DNA from: Acidimicrobiia bacterium
GTDB lineage: Bacteria > Actinomycetota > Acidimicrobiia > Acidimicrobiales > Acidimicrobilacustridaceae
Direction: 5' to 3'
Length of the DNA: 8,140 bases
NCBI GenBank assembly: GCA_018882825.1
Contig: VERC01000100.1
Coordinates: forward strand, 1-8,140
The position numbers and the translations under genes are program-made. Below are positions 1 to 5,794 of this stretch, piece by piece. The notes beneath the pieces are model-generated. The model saw only the letters and a list, made by a program, of their open reading frames with translations, had not been told where the DNA came from and made no database searches. The first letter of the stretch is position 1. Every line of letters starts with the position of its first letter.

Positions 1-1461
1 GGTGTGGACCAGGGCGACCGCGTGGCCACGTTGATCGAGAACTCGATCGAGGGCGCGCAGGTGTGGTGGGGGATCATCCACCGTGGCGCGATCTCGGTGC
101 CCATCAACACCGCGTACAAGGGCGAGTACCTCCGTCATCAACTCGCCGACTCCGGGTCGAAGGTGGTGGTGGTCGAGGCCGACCTGTTCGATCGGGTGGC
201 GGCCGTCATCGACGCCCTCGACGCCGTGACCCATGTGGTGGTGATCGACGGGGTGGCGCCGGCACTGCCGGGTCGGGTGACGTTCACGTGGGCGGACCTC
301 CTCTCGGCCGACGACACCCATCGCCCGGTCGACATCTCCCCGGCCGACCTCGGCACCTTCATCTACACGGGCGGCACGACCGGACCGTCGAAGGGCTGCA
401 TGCTCAGCCACAACTACCACGAGGCCCTGGCCACCCAGATCGGCATCTCCTGGCAACGCACGGCCGACGACGTGGTGTGGACCCCACTGCCGCTGTTCCA
501 CTTCAACGCCGTGTCGGTGGCGCTGGTGGGGTCGTTGGTGAGCGGCGGTCGATCGGCCATCTACCGACGGTTCTCGGTGTCGAACTTCTGGCCCGAGATG
601 AACCGGACCGGGGCCACGATCACCTCCACGCTCGGGACGATGGCCTACCTGCTGGCCCACGACGAGGACCGACCGGAGATGCCGCGTTCCGGCGCGCCCG
701 AGGCGAACACGTCGCTCCGGCTGATGGGCGCGGCGCCGTTGCCTCCCGAGGTCGACGACATCCTGCGGTCGCGTTTCGGCATCGAGACCTTCAGTGCCGC
801 CTACGGCGTGACCGAGGCCAGTCTCATCTCGTGGCAGCCGCCCGGCGGGCGCAACAAGCCCAATGCCGCCGGCGTCATCAACACCGAGTACTTCGACGTC
901 CGCATCTTCGACGACGACGACAACGAGGTGCCCCGAGGTGCACGCGGCGAGATCGTCATCCGACCCAAGCGACCGGAGGTGATGTTCGCCGGCTACTGGG
1001 GACGGCCGGAGGCCACCGTGGCCACCAGTCGCAACTGGTGGTACCACACCGGCGACATCGGGGTCATCGACGACGACGACTTCCTCTACTTCGTCGATCG
1101 CAAGGCCGACTACCTGCGCCGACGGGGCGAGAACATCTCGTCGATGGAGGTCGAGAGCATCCTCATGGGGCACGGACGCATCGCCGACGTGGCCGTGCAC
1201 GCCGTGCCCAGTCGACTGACCGAGGACGATCTCAAGTTGACGGTCACGCTCGAACAGGGAGCGGAGCTGACCGAGGAGGAACTCTTCCGCTGGTGCATCG
1301 ACCGGCTGCCCTACTTCGCGCTGCCGCGCTACATCGAGTTCCGGACCGAGTTGCCGCGTTCGCCCGTCGGTCGCGTGCTCAAGCGTGAACTGCGTGACGA
1401 GGGTGTGACTCCGGCGACGTGGGACGTGGAGGCCTCGGGCATCACCTGGGACAAGCGCTAA
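1..1461 (+). CDS. Acyl-CoA synthetase (AMP-binding, CaiC/FadD-like), 5' partial
   Basis: This enzyme would activate a carboxylic acid to its CoA thioester through an acyl-adenylate, using ATP, in the cytoplasm. Numbering from the GTG at position 4, the sequence shows the phosphate-binding loop YTGGTTGPSKG (121-131), the adenine-binding AYGVTE motif (266-271), YHTGD (347-351), the hinge DRKADYLRRRGENIS (365-379) and the C-terminal PVGRVLKREL, whose Lys460 is the expected adenylation lysine. All core motifs are intact, so it should be active. The frame is open to the left edge. The first visible residues (GDRVATLIEN) usually lie several dozen residues into this family, so the GTG at 4 is probably internal and the true start lies outside the window. 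The RRRGENIS hinge and the LPYFALPRYIEF stretch near the C-terminus resemble the carnitine/crotonobetaine-CoA ligase (CaiC) branch more than classical long-chain FadD. The acid substrate cannot be told from sequence. The stop codon abuts that of the convergent crotonase gene. Confidence 0.93.
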   Translation, partial: GVDQGDRVATLIENSIEGAQVWWGIIHRGAISVPINTAYKGEYLRHQLADSGSKVVVVEADLFDRVAAVIDALDAVTHVVVIDGVAPALPGRVTFTWADLLSADDTHRPVDISPADLGTFIYTGGTTGPSKGCMLSHNYHEALATQIGISWQRTADDVVWTPLPLFHFNAVSVALVGSLVSGGRSAIYRRFSVSNFWPEMNRTGATITSTLGTMAYLLAHDEDRPEMPRSGAPEANTSLRLMGAAPLPPEVDDILRSRFGIETFSAAYGVTEASLISWQPPGGRNKPNAAGVINTEYFDVRIFDDDDNEVPRGARGEIVIRPKRPEVMFAGYWGRPEATVATSRNWWYHTGDIGVIDDDDFLYFVDRKADYLRRRGENISSMEVESILMGHGRIADVAVHAVPSRLTEDDLKLTVTLEQGAELTEEELFRWCIDRLPYFALPRYIEFRTELPRSPVGRVLKRELRDEGVTPATWDVEASGITWDKR

Positions 1462-2253
1462 TCAGCGGCTCGATCGACGGGCCAGCCGCTCGCGCAGTCG
1501 CGCCACTCGCTCGGGGATCCACTCCTGTTCCATCGACCACTGCTGCGCGTCGGTCTCGATGCGCACGGCGTCGTCGGCCGGGAGGTCGATGGTGGCGTCG
1601 AGGGTCGCCTTGGCGCGTCGCACCGCCGCCGACGGCCGAGACACGACCCGCCCTGCCCAATCCAGGGCGGTCGACTCCAGCGCCTCGACCGGGACACAGC
1701 GCCACACGAGACCGCGGGCCTCGGCCTCGGCGCCGGACAGCACATCTCCGAGCAGACTGAGCGCCACCGCCCCCTGTCTCCCGATCCGACGGGAGAGTTC
1801 ACGCAGCTGTCCGCCTCCCGGGTGAACGCCGAGATCGAGCAGGCGAGGGTCGAACGAGGCACGAGGACTGCACACGATCACGTCACAGGCCAGTGCCAGC
1901 GTGATGCCGGCTCCGATGACGGGTCCGTCGACGACGGCGATGGTGGGCACGGGGCAGGCCCGGAGGGCGGCGGCGCCCCGGCCGATGTCGGCCAGTGACG
2001 CCCTCGGGGCGACGAGGTCGTCGAGGTCACCGCCCGAGCAGAACACCGGCGGGTCGGCGTCGAGCACGAGCACCTCGGCGCCGCCGGCGAGTGCGTCGGC
2101 CACGGCCGCCTCGAGGTCGAGCGACAACTCGATCCGCAGCGCGTTGCGGCGCTCGGGGTCGGCCAACGTCACCCGACCGATCGAATTCCGAACTGCGGCC
2201 CGGACCGACGCATGACCGTCCGGTCGTTCGATCGGGGCGAACGACGCGCTCAC
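1462..2253 (-). CDS. Enoyl-CoA hydratase/isomerase family (crotonase fold) protein
   Basis: This 263-residue protein has the usual crotonase length. The typical N-terminal strand and turn read GRVTLADPERRNAL (26-39). The oxyanion-hole segments are FCSGGDLDDL (71-80) and DGPVIGAGITLALACD (109-124), followed by FDPRLLDLGVHPGGG (134-148). Family members bind acyl-CoA and stabilise an enolate; most hydrate or isomerise enoyl-CoA. Here the positions matching rat mitochondrial hydratase Glu144 and Glu164 appear to be Thr118 and Leu138, so simple hydratase activity is doubtful. An isomerase, another crotonase reaction or a non-catalytic acyl-CoA-binding role is possible. The GTG at 2253 was chosen because it lies 7 nt after the amidohydrolase stop and gives a family-length N-terminus. 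The frame stays open further upstream, but that part is low-complexity shadow sequence inside the preceding gene. There is no strong Shine-Dalgarno sequence, so translation is probably coupled to the upstream gene. The fold is secure; the exact reaction is not. Confidence 0.88.
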   Translation of the reverse strand: MSASFAPIERPDGHASVRAAVRNSIGRVTLADPERRNALRIELSLDLEAAVADALAGGAEVLVLDADPPVFCSGGDLDDLVAPRASLADIGRGAAALRACPVPTIAVVDGPVIGAGITLALACDVIVCSPRASFDPRLLDLGVHPGGGQLRELSRRIGRQGAVALSLLGDVLSGAEAEARGLVWRCVPVEALESTALDWAGRVVSRPSAAVRRAKATLDATIDLPADDAVRIETDAQQWSMEQEWIPERVARLRERLARRSSR

Positions 2254-2260
2254 CGACCGC

Positions 2261-3535
2261 TCACGCGGTGGGGGTGAGCTTGCCGAGTTCGATCCCGACC
2301 TGCTTCCGGCGACGACCGGTGAGGTAGTTGCGTTCGGCGATGTCGTGATCGGCAGCGCGGGCGCGCAGCGCCCCGACGGTCGCCTGCTCGCGGGGTAGGT
2401 GGGTGAACGGGTCGAACTGGTACCACCGCATGGCGTTGCGATGGGTGATGCGGTCGACGTCGTCATCGGACACACCGTCGAACACCGATTCGAGTTGGTC
2501 GGCCGGCGTCGGCCATGACGAATCGGAGTGCGGGTAGTCGAGTTCCCAGGCGATGTTGTCGATGCCGATGTCGTGACGGAGCTTGACGCCGATCGGATCG
2601 GAGATGAAACAGGTGAGGAAGTGCTCGCGGAACACCTCCGACGGGAGACGGCCGCCGAAGTCCTGACCCGTCCAGCGATGGTGCATGTCGTAGGTGCGGT
2701 CGAGTCGATCGAGGAAGTAAGGGATCCATCCGATGCCCCCCTCGGACAACGCGATGCGGATCCCGGGGAACTCCCGCAGCACCCGAGACCACATGAGGTC
2801 GGCGGCCACGGCGCAGATGTTCATGGGTTGCAGCGTGATCATCACGTCCATCGGTGCGTCGGGGGAGGTGACGGCCAACTGTCCGGAGGAACCGAGGTGG
2901 ATCGACAGCACGGTGCCGGTGTCGGCCAGCGCGGCCCAGAACGGATCCCACGACTCGTCGTGCAGGCTGGCGTAGCCGAGGGTGAACGGGTTCTCGGTGA
3001 ACGTCACCGAGTGCACGCCCTTGTCCGCCAGTCGCCGCACCTCGGCGGCGGCCAGTCGGGCGTCCCACAGCACCGGTAGACCCATCGGGATGAAACGTCC
3101 GGGCGCGCCCGCGCACCACTCGTCGACGGTCCAGTCGTTGTAGGCGCGCACGACATCGAGGGCGAGTTGCTTGTCGGAACAGGCGGCGAAGAGTCGACCG
3201 CTGAAGCCCGGGAAGGAGGGGAAGTTCATCGACGCCAGCACGCCGGCGGCGTCCATGTCCTTGACTCGTTCGGTGAGATCCCAGCATCCGGGGCGCATCT
3301 CCTCGAAACTGGTGGGCTCGATCCCGTACTCCTCCTTGGGCCGCCCGGCCACGGCATTGAGTCCGATGTTGGGGATGACGGTGCCCTCGAACGTCCATAC
3401 GTCGTCGCCGGCGTCGTTGCGCACCACCGTGGGGAAGCGGCCCTTCCACCGGGCGGGCGTGTGCTCGTCGAACATCGTCGGAGGCTCGACCAGATGGTCG
3501 TCGACGCTCACCAGGATCATGTCGTCAGCCTTCAC
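2261..3535 (-). CDS. Metal-dependent amidohydrolase (amidohydrolase_2 / ACMSD-like TIM barrel)
   Basis: This 424-residue protein matches the amidohydrolase_2 family, TIM-barrel metalloenzymes that hydrolyse or decarboxylate cyclic and carboxylated substrates and include ACMSD-type decarboxylases. The first-strand metal motif is SVDDHLVEPP (10-19), a DxH form with Asp12 and His14 followed by Glu17, rather than HxH. Further putative active-site positions are His213 in SIHLGSSG, Glu265 in LSEGGIGW and Asp333 in AWELDYPHSDSSWP. RNAMRWYQF (366-374) matches the usual C-terminal N-A-x-R signature. There is no signal peptide, so it is cytoplasmic. The start is GTG at 3535, supported by an AGGAGG 4 nt upstream; the ATG five codons later lacks such a site. 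It is the first gene of a minus-strand operon, 7 nt before the crotonase, and its promoter region is shared with the divergent binding-protein/TetR operon. Relatives often occur beside CoA ligases and acyl-CoA dehydrogenases in actinobacteria. An unknown ring-opening or decarboxylation step is inferred, not shown. Confidence 0.88.
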   Translation of the reverse strand: MKADDMILVSVDDHLVEPPTMFDEHTPARWKGRFPTVVRNDAGDDVWTFEGTVIPNIGLNAVAGRPKEEYGIEPTSFEEMRPGCWDLTERVKDMDAAGVLASMNFPSFPGFSGRLFAACSDKQLALDVVRAYNDWTVDEWCAGAPGRFIPMGLPVLWDARLAAAEVRRLADKGVHSVTFTENPFTLGYASLHDESWDPFWAALADTGTVLSIHLGSSGQLAVTSPDAPMDVMITLQPMNICAVAADLMWSRVLREFPGIRIALSEGGIGWIPYFLDRLDRTYDMHHRWTGQDFGGRLPSEVFREHFLTCFISDPIGVKLRHDIGIDNIAWELDYPHSDSSWPTPADQLESVFDGVSDDDVDRITHRNAMRWYQFDPFTHLPREQATVGALRARAADHDIAERNYLTGRRRKQVGIELGKLTPTA

Positions 3536-3539
3536 TGCC

Positions 3540-3545
3540 CCTCCT
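3540..3545 (-). promoter_or_regulatory. Strong ribosome binding site of the amidohydrolase
   Basis: The minus strand reads AGGAGG here, followed by GGCA and then GTG at 3535. This full anti-16S match decides in favour of the GTG start over the ATG at 3520. Confidence 0.75.
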
Positions 3546-3553
3546 CGGTCGCC

Positions 3554-3579
3554 GATCGGTGATCGGTCGCTCGGTGATC
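3554..3579. repeat. Short direct repeats in the amidohydrolase leader
   Basis: GATCGGT occurs twice in tandem (3554-3560 and 3561-3567), and TCGGTGATC occurs at 3556-3564 and again at 3571-3579, a 15-bp period. The repeats lie in the untranslated leader just upstream of the amidohydrolase ribosome binding site. They could be an accessory protein-binding site or RNA structure, but in GC-rich DNA with many GATC and CGGT words chance is a fair explanation. Confidence 0.35.
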
Positions 3580-3611
3580 CGGCACCGGAGTCGATCGCAC
3601 GTGGCGAAGGC

Positions 3612-3651
3612 CCGTCCGAATGGTTGAACTATAATTCAGAAATTCGAACGG
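3612..3651. promoter_or_regulatory. Imperfect 40-bp palindrome, candidate operator for the divergent operons
   Basis: The 40-bp segment is symmetric about 3631.5, with 15 of 20 half-positions pairing. The outer arms are CCGTcCGAAT and ATTCGaACGG, and the inner core is TGAActataaTTCA (3625-3638). It is an AT-rich island in otherwise very GC-rich DNA and lies between divergent genes, one operon of which encodes a TetR regulator. TetR proteins bind palindromes of this general kind as dimers, or as pairs of dimers on longer sites. The centre lies 96 nt from the amidohydrolase start and 100 nt from the binding-protein start. Assignment to this TetR protein is inference. The core does not match the KstR or KstR2 operators as I know them. 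Confidence 0.6.
3628..3635. promoter_or_regulatory. Overlapping candidate -10 boxes for both divergent operons
   Basis: The plus strand reads TATAAT at 3630-3635, a perfect sigma-70 -10 hexamer. The minus strand reads TATAGT over 3628-3633, which fits the TANNNT pattern of actinobacterial -10 boxes. No good -35 hexamer is seen 16-18 bp upstream of either, which is common in actinobacteria. If used, leaders would be roughly 85-90 nt on both sides, and a repressor on the palindrome would cover both boxes. Confidence 0.45.
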
Positions 3652-3731
3652 TCGCCCGGAGCCGGCGCGGGAACCGCTGACCGGATCCGTCGACCAGATC
3701 CACCGCGAGGGCGACAGGACCGGGGGCGAGC

Positions 3732-5171
3732 ATGGCCAAGCGAGAGAAGAAGAAAGGCGCGAAGGGGCCGACCACGGCGGCTCCGGGGCCCGAGGGTGTG
3801 GGGCGCAACCGGCACGGTGGCGACATCGACGCCCCCGATGCGCGCCCGAAGGGCGTCGAGTACGCCACCCGGATGTTCCCGGCTCCTTTCGACCACGGCA
3901 TCGCCCGACCCGATCGTGCCGTCAGCACGGTGGAGCACGGCACCAAGGCCAGACTCGAGGGACGCACCGGGGCGCAGGCCTGGTACCAGGGTGGCAGTCC
4001 GCCCTCCGACGTCGCCGTGCAGGACATCGTCGTCTATCCGCCCACCGGTGGACTGGCCACGCAGGGCGATCCGTGGGAACCGGTCAAGATCGGGATCCTC
4101 ATCGACATGGACCTCAACCAGTTGCTGGCCGACTGGATCGACCCGACCATCCTGGCCATCGAGGACGCCATGAACGAGGGCGTGTGGCGACGCTCCCCGG
4201 TGCAGATCGTCATCGCCGACGCCCGAGGCTTGCCGCGGGAGAACTACAAGAAGGTGATCGACGGCTACCGCTGGTTGGCCGACCAGGGGTGCTGTGTCGT
4301 CCTCGGCCCGATGATCTCCGACAACTCGCTGTCCATCCAGGACACGGTCAACGAGGTCGGTGTCCCCGTGATCGGCTGGACGGGCGCGCACAAGTTCTCG
4401 TCGGAGTACTGCTTCACCGTGGCCAACGGCGACATCCCGACCGAGGGCGTGATGTGTGCGCAGTGGCTGGCCAACAAGGGCTTCGAACGAGTGGGCATGT
4501 TCTGGGAGGCAGGGTCGTCGGGACGCGACTACGCCGACTACTTCCGGGACGAGGCCATCCGCATGGGGCTCAAGATCACCAACGAGGTCCGGCTGGAACC
4601 GAACCCCGTCGGTCTCCTCGACTCTCTCCGCACCATGCGCGACTACGGCACCGAGGCGATCTACTACGGCGGCTACGGCTATGCCACCTTCCACTTCGCC
4701 GAGGCGTTCAAGGCGTTGGACTGGGATCCGCCGCGGGTCATGGGCACCGCGTTCATGTTCTATTCCAACTCGAACGCGTGGGCCGAGGGTCTCGAAGGTT
4801 GGCACGGCGTCGACCAACTCGGTGAGGACGGGGCCAATCCGAACTACAACGCCATGATGGATCGTTTCGAGGCGCGCTTCGGTCGCCGTAACGGCAACGT
4901 CGTCATCGCCCTGGCCTACGACACCGCCCGGGCCGGTCTCCACGGGATCGCCAACGCCGCCATCCCAACGCCGAAGTTCGTGAGGGAGGGACTGGAGCGC
5001 ATCCGTTGGATGCCGGCCACCAACGGGGGACCGGGCACCTACGTGCAGTTCGGCCCCTACGACCACCACGGTTACAAGGGCGACTTCCTCACCATCCGCG
5101 AGTTGCGCGGCGGTGAGCTGCGCTTCGACGGGTACCACCGCCCGCAGTGGCCGTCGAACAGGAACGGCTGA
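3732..5171 (+). CDS. Substrate-binding-protein-like (type I periplasmic-binding fold) without signal peptide
   Basis: This 479-residue protein resembles branched-chain amino acid/amide ABC-transporter binding proteins (Peripla_BP_6, LivK/AmiC-like). The two-lobe fold begins near residue 118 with VKIGILIDMD. Lobe landmarks are CCVVLGPMISDNS (187-199), VPVIGWTGAHKFSSEYCF (211-228), the lobe-two entry GFERVGMFWEAGSSGRDYAD (250-269) and EAIYYGGYGYATFHFAEAFK (308-327). The end has the usual GPYDHHGYKGDFLTIREL pattern (441-458). Such proteins are normally exported lipoproteins. Here residues 1-117 hold a Lys-rich start (KREKKKGAK) and a Pro/Gly/Asp-rich stretch with no hydrophobic segment, lipobox or twin-arginine motif. 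An in-frame TGA at 3678-3680, with no start codon between it and the ATG, rules out a longer N-terminus. It is probably cytosolic: a sensor, as AmiC is for AmiR, or a substrate-binding protein of unknown role. No ABC permease or ATPase gene is in the window. It leads the operon and overlaps the TetR start by one base. The fold assignment is good; the role is unknown. Confidence 0.85.
   Translation: MAKREKKKGAKGPTTAAPGPEGVGRNRHGGDIDAPDARPKGVEYATRMFPAPFDHGIARPDRAVSTVEHGTKARLEGRTGAQAWYQGGSPPSDVAVQDIVVYPPTGGLATQGDPWEPVKIGILIDMDLNQLLADWIDPTILAIEDAMNEGVWRRSPVQIVIADARGLPRENYKKVIDGYRWLADQGCCVVLGPMISDNSLSIQDTVNEVGVPVIGWTGAHKFSSEYCFTVANGDIPTEGVMCAQWLANKGFERVGMFWEAGSSGRDYADYFRDEAIRMGLKITNEVRLEPNPVGLLDSLRTMRDYGTEAIYYGGYGYATFHFAEAFKALDWDPPRVMGTAFMFYSNSNAWAEGLEGWHGVDQLGEDGANPNYNAMMDRFEARFGRRNGNVVIALAYDTARAGLHGIANAAIPTPKFVREGLERIRWMPATNGGPGTYVQFGPYDHHGYKGDFLTIRELRGGELRFDGYHRPQWPSNRNG
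5160..5163 (+). promoter_or_regulatory. Ribosome binding site fixing the TetR start
   Basis: AGGA lies 7 nt before the ATG at 5171, inside the end of the binding-protein gene. It favours this ATG over an in-frame GTG at 5147, and with the TGATG stop/start overlap points to translational coupling. Confidence 0.55.
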
Positions 5172-5794
5172 TGGCCACCAAGGAGTCGCTACGGGAGCAG
5201 CGCCGGCAGGTCCATCAGGAGTTGAGCCGAGCCCAACTGCTCGATGCCGCCGAGGAGATCTTCGGGCGCAAGGGATTCCACGCCACGACGTTGAAGGAGA
5301 TCGCCGAGTCGGCCGACTTCTCCGTGGGGTCGGTGTACACGTTCTTCGACAACAAGGAGGACCTCTACGCCAGTGTGTGGTTGCGTCGCGGTGCCGAGTT
5401 CCTCCCCGCTTTCGAGGACCTCGTGGCGGGCATCGACGACGGACTCGGTGGACTGATGGACATCGCCCGCTACGAGATCGGGTTCTTCCGCGATCGGCCG
5501 GCCTTCAGTCGCCTCTACATCGGGTCGACGACGTCGGTCCTGCCCATCGCCGCGGCGGCCGCCCCACCCACGGTGGCCGACAACGCCACCCGGGTGCTGG
5601 CCCTGCAGGCCGAGGTGATCGCTCGGGGCCAGCGCGAGGGCATCATCCGCAACGGCGATCCCCATGCGCTGGCCCGAGTGTTCAGCGCCATGGTGCAGGC
5701 CTTCCAGTCGATGGACGCAGCACTGGTCGATGCCGACCACTCGCTGAACGTCGACGAGTTCCTCGACCTCCTGCGCGGAGCGTTCGCCCGATGA
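5171..5794 (+). CDS. TetR-family transcriptional regulator
   Basis: This 207-residue protein has the normal TetR length. The N-terminal DNA-binding domain runs from about residue 18 to 66. It includes LLDAAEEIFGRKGFHATTL (23-41), the helix-turn-helix region LKEIAESADFSVGSVYTFF (41-59) and the closing DNKEDLYASV (60-69). The rest is a helical, variable ligand-binding and dimerisation domain with hydrophobic stretches such as the Ala-rich LPIAAAAAPPT (124-134). TetR proteins usually repress neighbouring or divergent genes until a small ligand, often an acyl-CoA or pathway intermediate, releases them. The gene shares one base with the upstream stop (TGATG) and its own stop overlaps the SDR start (ATGA), so the three genes are translationally coupled. 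It probably regulates its own operon and the divergent amidohydrolase/crotonase operon through the palindrome at 3612-3651. The ligand is unknown; a CoA thioester made by the neighbouring enzymes is a reasonable guess. Confidence 0.93.
   Translation: MATKESLREQRRQVHQELSRAQLLDAAEEIFGRKGFHATTLKEIAESADFSVGSVYTFFDNKEDLYASVWLRRGAEFLPAFEDLVAGIDDGLGGLMDIARYEIGFFRDRPAFSRLYIGSTTSVLPIAAAAAPPTVADNATRVLALQAEVIARGQREGIIRNGDPHALARVFSAMVQAFQSMDAALVDADHSLNVDEFLDLLRGAFAR

Noticed and set aside
910..1080. Runs of GAC/GAT codons giving DDDD twice in the ligase (near 910 and 1070), considered as a microsatellite or frameshift hotspot.
   Set aside because: The reading frame continues intact through both into conserved family motifs, so these are ordinary acidic turns.
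2254..2475. N-terminal extension of the crotonase frame into the amidohydrolase gene.
   Set aside because: The extra roughly 74 residues are Ser/Thr/Pro-rich shadow sequence overlapping the amidohydrolase coding region. Starting at GTG 2253 gives the family length and a 7-nt operon spacing.
3625..3638. The palindrome core as a KstR or KstR2 steroid-regulon box.
   Set aside because: TGAACTATAATTCA lacks the AAC-NN-GTT and CAAG-NN-CTTG patterns of those operators, so the steroid-regulon assignment is not supported.
3651..3731. Search for a riboswitch, small RNA or rho-independent terminator in the binding-protein leader.
   Set aside because: Only GC-rich sequence without a convincing stem plus T-tract or a conserved riboswitch core was seen. 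The start codon has only a weak G-rich ribosome site.
3636..5138. A 500-codon open frame on the minus strand, fully antisense to the binding-protein gene.
   Set aside because: Its translation is rich in Val, Gly, Arg and His with no recognisable domain, as expected for a GC-rich antisense shadow. The plus frame has a clear fold and coupled neighbours.
5113..5790. Upstream extension of the first SDR frame through the TetR gene.
   Set aside because: The frame is open by composition only, and its Arg/Gly-rich translation has no domain. The ATG at 5791 overlaps the TetR stop and directly precedes the Rossmann fold.
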